Positions 55,697 through 64,000 of a DNA stretch of 64,000 nucleotides are shown here, one piece after another. A program made the position numbers and the translations under genes. This stretch comes from Barthelona sp. PCE (Eukaryota > Metamonada: BaSk clade). The notes under the pieces were generated by a model. That model saw only the letters and a program-made list of their open reading frames with translations, had not been told where the DNA came from and did not search any database. The DNA lies in the NCBI GenBank assembly GCA_040285745.1, contig JAUFOR010000008.1, positions 620,001-684,000 on the forward strand. The letters are read 5' to 3'. Numbering within the stretch: the first letter of the stretch is position 1; every line of letters begins with the position of its first letter.

Positions 55697-57137
55697 CTAC
55701 TGTTCATGACCCAGTCGATATAGTTTGGATCTTCAGCTGCCTTATATTCAGAAATGAGATCTTCAACTGTTGCCTCAGCCTCGTCGAAGTCATCCATTGT
55801 AAGACCAGCTTCTAGATAGGTGTTGATGAAAGCGGGGCCCTTGAAGCGACTCGTCTCTTTCTTCTGGTTACGAACGCTCAGAGGACCACCCAGCATCCGC
55901 TTATAGTCGTTTAGGTGATGGTTAAAGATATTTTTGACACTTGTATGATTGGCCAGCATGAGTCCCTCAGTGCGATTACTTGATTCAATGTAGGGAGACT
56001 TCTTTGTTACTGTTACGTTGAAGTTAGCGGGACCCCACTCAATAAAACGAGCAAGTCCACGAGCTCTAATGTTTTGAAGTGACTTATGGATATCTTGAGG
56101 GTTGGCTTCACCCAATAAAATATTTAGAACACTGATATACTTACCAGCGTTGGTCTTGGCTGACAAAAGCATATTGCTGGGCTGGAGCAGTCTACGCATG
56201 ACATCCGTAACTGTTGTTTTGCGGACGTCCTGTGTTAAGCGACGTGTGTTAATTGGGGTGTATGAGCTCATTAAGAAATGCAAGCGAGGCGTTGGCACCA
56301 AACTTGAGATGAGCGACTGGAGATCATTGTTCATGAACGAGGGGAATCGCAATGTGTTGGTTGAGGCAGACATAACAGTTGCTATCAGACTATTAATATC
56401 ATTGTAGTCTGGGTTTTCAACCTTCAATCGATCTTGGACGATACTGTGCAGTGCTGTGTTATCAATGACAACGCAGCTGTCCACGTGGTTAATTAGGCGT
56501 TGTAATGTAAGGATTGTATTGTAACCTTGAACAACAACATCACTTTCATTAACATTGGGGAATACAGAGTATGTTTGCACAAGCTTTTTGGGGTAGCGGT
56601 CTTCAAACTGTTCCAAAAGCCACGAACTCATACCTGAACCGGTACCACCAGCCACAGAATGACAAAGAGTAAAACCTTCAAGAGAATCAGCAGTATCAAC
56701 TTCTCGATCAATCATTTCAAGGACTGTTTCGGCATGTGTTTGTGCTAGTTCATAACCCTGAGCCCAATTGTTACCAGCACCTGTACATTCTTTAGGTACA
56801 AAAACGTTTTCGTGGTTGAAGAACATCTTCCATTCACTGCGCATAATGGAGTTAATGACACCAGGTTCGAGATCCAGTAAAATAGCTCTGGGTACGTAGT
56901 GATTATCGTCTGCTTGATAGAAGAAAACATCTTTGCGATCATTAAGCTCTCTCTCATCTAAAAGTGTACCATCGGGTCCGATATTGTGCTCATCGGCCAG
57001 AGTCTTCCAAAATTGGGATCCTACTAGGTGTTAGAGACACTGACAAAAAGACGGATGACAAAGCTGTCAACTATCTATACGCGCATACTCTGGTTTCCGC
57101 ACTGGCCCACCTGCAATGTGATAATTTCCCTTGGCAT
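55693..57137 (-). CDS. TUBG: Gamma-tubulin (two exons)
   Basis: Exons are 57137-57089 (49 nt) and 57023-55693, 459 residues. The spliced N-terminus reads MPREIITLQVGQCGNQIGS, then QFWKTLADEHNI, the canonical gamma-tubulin start; either exon alone would lose it. Further landmarks: GGTGSGMSSWLLE (nucleotide-binding loop), RYPKKLVQTYSVFPN, NNDLQSLISSLVPTPRLHFL and KTTVTDVMRRLLQPSN. It nucleates microtubules at basal bodies and spindle poles within the gamma-tubulin complex. Together with centrin and RP2 it points to a flagellate. The first exon is short, typical of this genome. Confidence 0.95.
57024..57088 (-). other. Spliceosomal intron, gamma-tubulin
   Basis: 65 nt, phase 1, GTATGC to CTAACACCTAG. 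Removal joins A|TA to Ile and rebuilds NQIGS in the conserved N-terminus. Confidence 0.95.
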
Positions 57138-57535
57138 ATGTGTGACTTTTTGTAACGGTGAGAAAATGTAAAACAGCATTTTTTCGTCATTAGCGGTATC
57201 TATACTTTTTACTAGCCCAAATATAAAACATAATTGAGCTTTTGAGAAACTTTTTTGTTGTATATGTGAAGATGATACGTTTTTGCTATCTTTACTAATT
57301 GCTTTTTTGAAATGAGTATTCAGATAGCTATAACGATATAAATATTTAAAAAAACCTTTTGTGGTATATTATTTATATCACAAAAAGCGTAAACAAGGAA
57401 CATTGCAATGCAGGTGTCGTATTCGGTTTTCTTTGCGGTAAATATCATATTTAAAGAAATTATTATCACACTACAATGCGTTGAATATATGTTTTGTAAG
57501 AATATAATTTGTTGCTGTATATTTTTCCCTTTTCG
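57138..57535. other. Intergenic, no gene seen
   Basis: 398 bases, very AT-rich, divergent promoter region between gamma-tubulin and the next gene. A weak open frame (57408-57596) in another frame is a shadow of the neighbouring start. No RNA gene was seen. Confidence 0.55.
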
Positions 57536-58933
57536 ATGTCTGTTCGAAGCTACGATACTTATGAGTATGGCCTCGAAGGCCAGTCGTTCTTTGTGACGCA
57601 CGAATTTGCACCAAACCCGACAAGCCTCACTATGATTGAAAGAGCTTTGAAGCTCTTTGTCCTACGTCAAACCTACCCTTGGTTATACGCAAGATCAATC
57701 GACTGTGAGGAAGAGGAGGAGGAAATCGAGGATTTCACACCCAAAGCATTCGAATACATTGAGAAATCTCAACACAAACTTGTTGTGTATTCAAGCAGTC
57801 TTGCTGATGTTTATAAGAAAGTTCTGACCAAGGGAAAGCCCATTAACTGTCCCATGAAGCTTTTTGCTTGTATTGATGAGTTCAAAAAGGTTACTGGTAT
57901 TGTTTTTCAATTCAACAGAGTTTTTGTACATGAAAACATCGCTCTGACTTTCATCGATGACTTTGTCGATGAAATGGTTCAGATCACAACAAATAGAGAG
58001 AAGTTTACACACGATGCTCCTCTTACTTCTCTACCAACACCCATACCAGACTTTTCACCTTCAATTGAGACCAAGTCAACACTTGGATACTATCCGACAA
58101 AGTCGACAGGAGACTTCAACATGTTTAGTGAGGAGCAGGTTTCTAAAATAGATAGCTTTGCGGCTGAGCTCGGCGTGTCTCGCCTTGCTGTCATCTCCGC
58201 TGTAACACAGATGGCCGTTTCAGAGACGATAAGTGTTGCCAAACCACCAAAGACTGAGGAGGACGAGGAAGAAGAAGAGGAAGAAGAGGAAACAGAAATG
58301 GTACCAGCCCCTGAGCCAGAGCCGGTTGACCCTCGGTATGCGCCTCGTTGTGACATCCGCCTGCACATGTGCGGTGGTGTTCTGTCGCCGTTCGTGTCGC
58401 TACCGGCATCTACACTGACTTTCAAGCAAACTTGCGAACGCTTTGAAGAATTGATGACTGAACAACGCGAACAACAGAATGATGTCTCGAATGAGTTGTA
58501 CCGCACTTGTTCATCTTCACCATACAAGCCCATCACATCACTAAAGGTTGTTGAGATGCCAACTTTGCGCCCACCCACCCCGGAGCCTACCCCGGAGCCC
58601 ACGCCAGAGCCCGTTGAGGTAGACCCATGGGCTGCCTTGGAAGAAAAGGAGCCAGAGCCAGAGGAAGAAGAAGAAGAACCAGAACCAGAACCAGAACCGG
58701 AGGAGGAGAAGGAGCAGTTACCTCTTTTGACCGCTACAATCGCATTCTTAGAGTTCAATGACGACTTTGGAACGCCCACATTTTACGGATACATTGATAA
58801 ACAGGTTATGAGTAGCGAATCCATTGCTGTTAGTATCATGAACCACGAGAAGTGGATGACCGTGTCTATTATTGGTCCCTATGCTGAGGAAGTGGGCAAT
58901 GCTCTCACAGCTCTGCTAACAGATGATCTCTAG
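57536..58933 (+). CDS. Unknown protein with acidic and PEPT repeats
   Basis: 465 residues from the ATG at 57536. The N-terminal 175 residues look ordered (RSYDTYEYGLEGQSFFVTHE, KLFVLRQTYPWLYARSID, FKKVTGIVFQFNRVFVHENI) but match no family I know. A Glu-rich tract and PEPEP follow, then a second ordered part near 270-330, then PTPEPTPEPTPEP repeats (about 58570-58616) and EPEPEPEP runs, and a final ordered segment. The acidic Pro/Glu repeats are slippage-prone DNA. There is no signal or membrane segment. It may be a flagellar or cytoskeletal adaptor; this is not supported by any motif. Confidence 0.65.
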   Translation: MSVRSYDTYEYGLEGQSFFVTHEFAPNPTSLTMIERALKLFVLRQTYPWLYARSIDCEEEEEEIEDFTPKAFEYIEKSQHKLVVYSSSLADVYKKVLTKGKPINCPMKLFACIDEFKKVTGIVFQFNRVFVHENIALTFIDDFVDEMVQITTNREKFTHDAPLTSLPTPIPDFSPSIETKSTLGYYPTKSTGDFNMFSEEQVSKIDSFAAELGVSRLAVISAVTQMAVSETISVAKPPKTEEDEEEEEEEEETEMVPAPEPEPVDPRYAPRCDIRLHMCGGVLSPFVSLPASTLTFKQTCERFEELMTEQREQQNDVSNELYRTCSSSPYKPITSLKVVEMPTLRPPTPEPTPEPTPEPVEVDPWAALEEKEPEPEEEEEEPEPEPEPEEEKEQLPLLTATIAFLEFNDDFGTPTFYGYIDKQVMSSESIAVSIMNHEKWMTVSIIGPYAEEVGNALTALLTDDL

Positions 58934-58961
58934 TGTAATATTGTGCATATTAAACGTGTAA

Positions 58962-60506
58962 ATGCATTTCTTTTTTGTATCATTATTTGTACTAATTGTA
59001 CACATCACCATTTCAGCATGCCTGTTGGAACTGCAACAAACTATTGGTTTTGTACGGATTGCTGAGCGAGTTTCAGTTTCAGTTATGGTGAATTCTTCAA
59101 ATACACATGTTCAGGATAGTTTTGGGGTGGGGTACGACCACAATGGCTTTGTTCTTGAGAAAGATATTGGTATTAACGCACATTTGCTCAAATCCAATCG
59201 TTTTTTTGATCTGGAATGCTCTGACGTTGAATTCTTTTATGAAGAGGAGTATTTCGGTGAGTGTAGGTCTGAACACGAGTGTTTTTGCGGATTGCGCAAG
59301 ATAAGCGGGAGCTCACAGCATTTTACTTCAACTCGCTGCTTACGCTCTGCAGGTGTTAGTTCTGTGTGTCAAATTGGTCAATTGGTTGACGAAGTCACAG
59401 TGGAAATTGACTACATGGTTGGAGAGGGTAGCTTTCATTTCGTCGTTTACAACACTACCCCTGTCTCTGACGATGATATGGATGTCGAGGCTTTGTTCAC
59501 CGTGAAGCACGAGAACACAATTCCGGACCTATCAGAGTACCGTCTGGTTGATAATTCAATACTTGTACATAATGATCATTTCTGTGATGAATCCATTTCA
59601 AAAAAGAATTGTATTGGTCTCACAGTAGACGAATTCAGCAGGTATATGGAGGAGGACTCTCTGAGATTATCAACTCCACTGGGAACATACGTTTCAATAG
59701 ATCCTGAAAAAAATCAAAACAATCAGTATATTGGTTATGATCTTTCAGGGGTTTTTGAGCAATTTTATATTCGAAATAGCTCACTCATTATTCCATACGG
59801 TAATGATGTAAGAGTACAGGTTACTGTTCCATTAGAGACGGCAAAACCTTCGTACAGTCTTCATGTACCTTACATTGCAACATCAGTGTGGGACATTGAC
59901 GAAAAAAACAGGCCTGTGTTAATGGTTGGTGTAGCTAACGCATCCAGCGGTGAGCAAAAAATGCATGTTCATTTTTGTACGCATGCAACAGGCATGGTTG
60001 AAGTAGTTGATAAGTGGTCATCGCCAATCGTTACAGGATCCCACGTAGCCCACCTAATTCGGCTCCCTTTCTTGCCCAATGATGGGGTTGATTTTATTTG
60101 TGTAATGCGAATGATTTCAGGATCATTATATGACATAGATTTTGATCATACGGTTGTACGGGGACAGTTTGACACCGCACAGTTGCACGAAGAAGCACAA
60201 AAGTACAATGATTTCCAAAAGGAAGAAGAAAATGATATTGGCACAGTTTTAAATGCTTCATTGTCATTGTCGTGTGGCGCAAACGGTGCGTTTGACAACG
60301 CTACACAGGTTTGTGTGTGTGATGAAGGATGGGAAACTAAGTACCACGATGAAGCTTGTGCTTTTGCAGTGCAACTTTCTGGATCGTTGTTGAGCGATAA
60401 GAAGTGGTATAATGACGTTGACACGACATTTGTACTGGCGCTTTCTATCGTATTCGTTACTATTACTTTTGTAATATGTTGCAAAAAAAGGAAAAAAGGA
60501 GTTTAA
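58962..60506 (+). CDS. Candidate HAP2/GCS1-like gamete fusogen
   Basis: 514 residues, type I membrane protein: signal peptide MHFFFVSLFVLIVHITISA, long Cys-bearing ectodomain, one transmembrane helix (TTFVLALSIVFVTITFVIC) and a very short Lys/Arg tail. Four ordered patterns resemble HAP2: (i) STRCLRSAGVSSVCQIGQ, like SSAHCLR...SVYRIGE; (ii) ILVHNDHFC...KKNCIGLTVDEF, like the CDKIGVSYSAF block; (iii) IPDLSEYRLV, like the segment before it; (iv) VLMVGVANASSGEQKMHVHFC with a nearby T-G-M, like the domain III VTNTG...V..C..G strand pair. HAP2 is the class II-like fusogen of gamete fusion in plants and protists. Identity is low, and an EGF-like Cys cluster (CGANGAF ... CVCDEGWET) near the membrane is unusual, so it may instead be an unrelated surface protein. 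The stop is shared with the convergent gene in TTAA at 60503-60506. Confidence 0.4.
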   Translation: MHFFFVSLFVLIVHITISACLLELQQTIGFVRIAERVSVSVMVNSSNTHVQDSFGVGYDHNGFVLEKDIGINAHLLKSNRFFDLECSDVEFFYEEEYFGECRSEHECFCGLRKISGSSQHFTSTRCLRSAGVSSVCQIGQLVDEVTVEIDYMVGEGSFHFVVYNTTPVSDDDMDVEALFTVKHENTIPDLSEYRLVDNSILVHNDHFCDESISKKNCIGLTVDEFSRYMEEDSLRLSTPLGTYVSIDPEKNQNNQYIGYDLSGVFEQFYIRNSSLIIPYGNDVRVQVTVPLETAKPSYSLHVPYIATSVWDIDEKNRPVLMVGVANASSGEQKMHVHFCTHATGMVEVVDKWSSPIVTGSHVAHLIRLPFLPNDGVDFICVMRMISGSLYDIDFDHTVVRGQFDTAQLHEEAQKYNDFQKEEENDIGTVLNASLSLSCGANGAFDNATQVCVCDEGWETKYHDEACAFAVQLSGSLLSDKKWYNDVDTTFVLALSIVFVTITFVICCKKRKKGV

Positions 60507-61195
60507 GTATCAAAAATTTTAGCAGAATCTTCATTTTCATTAAGAAATGATCTGCATACTGAATAAAATGTGTTATACATACTTTTGAAACTTCTATTTT
60601 CCGTCTGAGGAATATCAATCGTGGGAGGTTCATCAACATCAACAATGTCATCATCAAATCCAAATTTGAGGGTTCTGCGGGACTTAACAGCTGAATGTGA
60701 CGTTGAATCCTCGCTATCTTCAAAAGTAGAAGAGTTCTCACTGTGAACAAATTGAGGACTTGAAAAAGGATCAAAACGAGGAAAAAGATGCTCTGGCGTC
60801 TTGTTTGTGGCAAAAGATTTTGCATAGTTTGCAACTAAGGGTGTTGCAATGGCATCAAACATGTGTAATGGCATCCTGCCTGATGAAGTACGTTTTCTTA
60901 GCAGGATAGCTACATCTTTTAGTTCTTTAGAGAACGTAGGATGTAGATTGGGGTTGCCTTTCCCATTCTCTGAACGTACTTTGAAGGCCTTGGATGGGGA
61001 ATTGATTTTTCTTATAAAGAATGATGGAGGTGGGCTAGCCTGGCGAATAGGGCCAAATCCAGGGCTAGGTGCCATCAGGTTTGTGAAATTAGATTGGATA
61101 TGACCTGAAGACATAGAATTTTGTGGTGTCAATAACCCCGAGTGCGCAACCATAGAAATGTGTGATGATATCGGTGATACCTGGCTGGTGAACAT
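60503..61195 (-). CDS. Unknown Ser/Pro-rich protein
   Basis: 230 residues. The N-terminal 75 residues are Ser/Pro/Gly/Met-rich (HSGLLTPQNSMSSGHIQSNF), followed by SPSKAF-like CDK sites and a charged helical segment (SKELKDVAILLRKRTSSGR). The last part is acidic with FDDDIVDVDEPPTIDIPQ. It is disordered overall, with no membrane or signal segment. It may be a nuclear or cell-cycle phosphoprotein, from its SP/TP and acidic patches only. No family was recognised. Confidence 0.55.
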   Translation of the reverse strand: MFTSQVSPISSHISMVAHSGLLTPQNSMSSGHIQSNFTNLMAPSPGFGPIRQASPPPSFFIRKINSPSKAFKVRSENGKGNPNLHPTFSKELKDVAILLRKRTSSGRMPLHMFDAIATPLVANYAKSFATNKTPEHLFPRFDPFSSPQFVHSENSSTFEDSEDSTSHSAVKSRRTLKFGFDDDIVDVDEPPTIDIPQTENRSFKSMYNTFYSVCRSFLNENEDSAKIFDT

Positions 61196-61555
61196 CGTAA
61201 AGGCTTAGAATGCAAGAAAAAAGTTGAATATAATAAGAAACAGGAAAACGAAGCGACCAACCATTACTCGGAGAATTGTGTTTTTTATGGTTCTTAATAC
61301 TTACAAAAAGATACTATAGTCTATAAATGAGGTGGTAAGGGTCTTGCGGATAAGAAAAGATGCTGCATTGCAAAATACCCTGAGCGATTTTTTTTGTTCA
61401 TTTTGGATATAAAACAACAACTTTTTGAGGTTTACAGAGAATATACCGGCGATTAGAAGACTTGGAAACTTATATTAAGGTGTGTTAGAAATATCACTCC
61501 TTTTCATACTTGTGTTAGAAATAGCACTCCTTTTTACACTTTTTTTCACACACAA
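61196..61555. other. Intergenic upstream of UTP20-like gene, with 30-bp duplication
   Basis: The divergent region between the unknown Ser/Pro-rich gene and the UTP20-like gene. It includes a 30-bp tandem duplication at 61481-61540 ending 15 bases before the ATG at 61556. No RNA gene was seen. Confidence 0.6.
61481..61540 (+). repeat. 30-bp tandem duplication (2 copies)
   Basis: Units 61481-61510 and 61511-61540 are TGTGTTAGAAATATCACTCC-like with a few differences. The position right before the ATG suggests a duplicated leader or promoter element, or a recent tandem copy without function. Confidence 0.8.
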
Positions 61556-64000
61556 ATGCAGAAGGTATTCATTCACGGTCGTTTCAGATGGCTATCGCGA
61601 TCACAACGTCTCAGTCGAATCGATTTGGGTGAATTTTTGAAGATACAGTCACATTCAAGTGACTATGACGTATTAGACGAGCTACCCAGAGGGTTTAACA
61701 GTTACATACACATCATTTCTGAGGATTGGCGATATAAACTTCGTAGTGGAACGTTTCTTGACTTTTTAAGCAAATATTATGATCATATGCGTTCCATAGA
61801 GCTCCTCATCATTCACAAAGATGCCATCATTAGGGAAATTCTTGATTTTGTCGATCCAAGAACAGTTTCATTGGAATGTGCACTCAATTTACTGTTTGCA
61901 CTGAGCCGTGATCTGTTGCAAGAGTTCCCGCTCATCTATATCATCAAGGAACTGTTGGTACCTGCGAATATTGAAGATACTAATAATGTCAAAGTACTTT
62001 TTGGATTTTTAATGAAATTTTTAAATATTTTTGCAAAAACAATGAAGAAAAAACAAGTTGTTCAACTTTTTAACATTCTTTCCCCCTATCTCAATTCCAA
62101 CAATGCCTTTTTAAGCAGATTTTCTTCAATGGTCTTTGGAGTTCTTTTACGTAAGAAATCTGTAGATAAGCTTGATCGCTTTTTGTTATTTGCGTTTGAG
62201 TTATTCGGCGACAAGATATCTCACCAGGCTCAAGCCCTCTTTTTATTTGAAGGTTTTCGTGGGTTTAAACGAACTTTATCAAGTCGAGCAAACATTATTT
62301 TTGAGTTAATTCTCAATACAGTGACAATAGATTATACAGTAATGCTGCTACTTATGAAGCTTCTCTCAGTGCATACGACATCGGACACAAATAAGCCGAT
62401 TTTGGACATGCTTTTCGGAGCAATCAACTTACCAACGCACTTACCTCAATCGTTGTTATTGGACGCAATCGAAGTATTTGTCTCTGATTTCAGAGGAAAG
62501 AAGTTCAAGCACCATACCGAGTTATACGATTTCGTATTTGGTGTTCTTTCAGATATTTCGAGTGTTTCAGATTTTAATGTCCCAAGTCTCTTAACTTGTA
62601 TCACATTTCTTTGTGTTTCATCCCCAGATAGCCTCGCGCATCGCGTACCAGAGCTCCTGACCGCTGCGGTTGAGCTCCCTTCAAGGATGGTTGTCTCACT
62701 CTGTTTTGGCTTGATTGATAGGGGATCGGTGAACTCACTGGCATTCCTGAACAAGCTAGTGCTGAAGGATGTTCCGCTATTGGATAAAATTGCATGTTGC
62801 TTTGCTAGTATCGGACACAAGGTGAGTTTCTCACTACGCCCACTTCGACTTTTAAAGTTTTCAGCAAAAGCTGATTCATTCATTCAGGAGCTCGTTGACA
62901 ATGTTAGCAACAAAGACGATGGGCTATTTGGCTTTTCATTGGGAGAGATCGCAGTTGATATCCTGCTTCACATTGCATTTTCTGATGATAATGTTGCTTA
63001 TCTTAGGGAGCATACAAAAGATTGCACAGATCCCAACGTTCTCTTTCTGCGCCACTCAAATGGGTGCAGTTTGCCCAAGGTCACCGTTGCTGATGTAGAT
63101 CTTGCTGATGTCGCTTGGCTCCGTCTCGTTTGCTGTGACACAGGTGTTGCCCCTGCTCTCACACTACCCGATTTATTGCCGCTGTTTGGACACCCATCGC
63201 GCGTTGTTCGTCATCTGGTCTGTTTAGTTGCAAAATCGCGCTTTGCTTCATCGGAAGAGGAAGAGCTTGTTTTGCAACACTTAATCGATATCCAAGCCAC
63301 TGCACACACCGTTGAACGTTCTAAGGACAATGTTGCATCTATCCTTGCAGTCGGTGCTCTTGTTGAATTCAAGAGAATATCTACTGAATTTATTGAAGTT
63401 GTTTTCTATTCCGTCATCGGTCTAATGTTTGATGGATTTAAGCCCATTCAGCGCCACCTTCAGCGCTGTGTTGCACTTTGCTCGCGTACAATGACACAGT
63501 CATCAATCATTGAGCTAGCTGCTTTACTACATAAGACGGCTCATTCGTCCAATCTTTTGAACCTGGAAGAGGTCAAAGCTGTGGATTACACACCCACAGG
63601 AAGAGGTAAGCGGTCGAAGGTAAACATCCTTGACGGTTACGAACCTGAGGCAGTCGATTTGGATGAGTACATCACCAAAAACATCGAATACAACGTCGCA
63701 AACATGCTCATTTCGCTTAATGCACGTATGCGCACGGAGAATGATGACTACGATCACGTACTCAGACTGAAAAATATCATCTCTCCTGATCAGGTAGAAA
63801 CACTGCAGAAAATGTCTGATCACCGTCGTGTAGGCCGCGCAATGAACGTACTAGTTAACTTCTTTGAGAGCCTTCTGTCGACCGAGCACGATTTTGAGTT
63901 CTCAGTCAATTCAGCCTTTCGCGACATGGCCATTTCACTCTTCTGTCTCATGATTCACGAACAATTTGAACCTGCCTTCTCAATGTACCTGTTGGACGAA
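61556..64000 (+). CDS. UTP20: Probable SSU-processome protein UTP20 (N-terminal part)
   Basis: The frame opens at ATG 61556 and stays open through 64000 (815 codons), so the gene runs off the window. The product is all-helical with repeated hydrophobic pairs, as in HEAT/ARM proteins. Several blocks resemble UTP20 (DRIM): SLECALNLLFALSRDLLQEF, FLMKFLNIFAKTMKKKQVVQ, FSSMVFGVLLRKKSVDKLDR, and a charged segment with LEEVKAVDYTPTGRGKRSK. UTP20 is a very large (over 2000-residue) HEAT-repeat scaffold bound to pre-18S rRNA. Length agrees, since no end is reached here. Another HEAT protein cannot be excluded because repeats look alike. With RRP9 and UTP23 it would make a third SSU-processome component. 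Confidence 0.55.
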   Translation, partial: MQKVFIHGRFRWLSRSQRLSRIDLGEFLKIQSHSSDYDVLDELPRGFNSYIHIISEDWRYKLRSGTFLDFLSKYYDHMRSIELLIIHKDAIIREILDFVDPRTVSLECALNLLFALSRDLLQEFPLIYIIKELLVPANIEDTNNVKVLFGFLMKFLNIFAKTMKKKQVVQLFNILSPYLNSNNAFLSRFSSMVFGVLLRKKSVDKLDRFLLFAFELFGDKISHQAQALFLFEGFRGFKRTLSSRANIIFELILNTVTIDYTVMLLLMKLLSVHTTSDTNKPILDMLFGAINLPTHLPQSLLLDAIEVFVSDFRGKKFKHHTELYDFVFGVLSDISSVSDFNVPSLLTCITFLCVSSPDSLAHRVPELLTAAVELPSRMVVSLCFGLIDRGSVNSLAFLNKLVLKDVPLLDKIACCFASIGHKVSFSLRPLRLLKFSAKADSFIQELVDNVSNKDDGLFGFSLGEIAVDILLHIAFSDDNVAYLREHTKDCTDPNVLFLRHSNGCSLPKVTVADVDLADVAWLRLVCCDTGVAPALTLPDLLPLFGHPSRVVRHLVCLVAKSRFASSEEEELVLQHLIDIQATAHTVERSKDNVASILAVGALVEFKRISTEFIEVVFYSVIGLMFDGFKPIQRHLQRCVALCSRTMTQSSIIELAALLHKTAHSSNLLNLEEVKAVDYTPTGRGKRSKVNILDGYEPEAVDLDEYITKNIEYNVANMLISLNARMRTENDDYDHVLRLKNIISPDQVETLQKMSDHRRVGRAMNVLVNFFESLLSTEHDFEFSVNSAFRDMAISLFCLMIHEQFEPAFSMYLLDE

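Noticed and set aside
1-64000. Prokaryotic origin, CRISPR arrays or mobile elements
   Set aside because: Spliceosomal introns, eukaryote-only families and lack of operons rule out a prokaryote; I saw no transposase, integrase, CRISPR repeats or terminal inverted repeats.

Overview
The window is nuclear DNA of a single-celled eukaryote. It has dense, mostly intronless genes on both strands and no bacterial operon structure or Shine-Dalgarno pattern. Six protein genes show spliceosomal introns that can be placed exactly, because the exons rejoin conserved families (calcineurin-B-like, PA2G4, NOT3, centrin, eIF4A, gamma-tubulin). These introns start mostly GTATG and end in a fused branch-point/3' splice motif of the form CTMAYnTTTAG, a style known from metamonads such as Trichomonas and Giardia. 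A fused flavodiiron-rubredoxin-NADH oxidoreductase suggests an anaerobic or microaerophilic cell. RP2, centrin and gamma-tubulin suggest a flagellum or at least centrioles. My best guess is a flagellated anaerobic metamonad, but the species cannot be named from this sequence.

Layout. 1-5 kb: a partial surface protein, an EF-hand protein and a secreted NlpC/P60-like hydrolase. 5-13.9 kb: a coiled-coil protein, a beta-propeller protein, MCM7, PA2G4, a possible PAXX/XRCC4-like protein and a small basic protein. 14-21 kb: a GT90 glycosyltransferase, a Zip3/RNF212-like RING protein, NOT3, a second type II glycosyltransferase-like protein and an ARL16-like GTPase. 21-30 kb: the flavodiiron fusion, a broken small gene, an HTH protein and a very large coiled-coil protein. 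30-36.8 kb: UTP23, centrin, TRM7, RRP9, a CTD-type phosphatase, an EF-hand protein and RP2. 37-46.8 kb: membrane proteins, eIF4A, a degenerate adenylyl-cyclase-like protein, an ESCRT-III subunit and a ubiquitin protease. 47-57 kb: a surface protein, a HAD phosphatase, ribosomal protein eL43, a bacterial-type adenosine deaminase, MSH4 and gamma-tubulin. 57.5-64 kb: an acidic repeat protein, a candidate HAP2/GCS1 gamete fusogen, an unknown protein and the start of a probable UTP20.

How the genes fit together. Three probable SSU-processome factors (RRP9, UTP23, UTP20) plus TRM7, eIF4A, PA2G4, NOT3 and eL43 form a ribosome, translation and mRNA set. MSH4, a Zip3/RNF212-like ligase and a HAP2-like protein together suggest a sexual cycle. 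Gene packing is extreme: five convergent gene pairs share a 4-bp palindrome (CTAG or TTAA) that carries both stop codons. All six introns lie within the first 235 coding bases.
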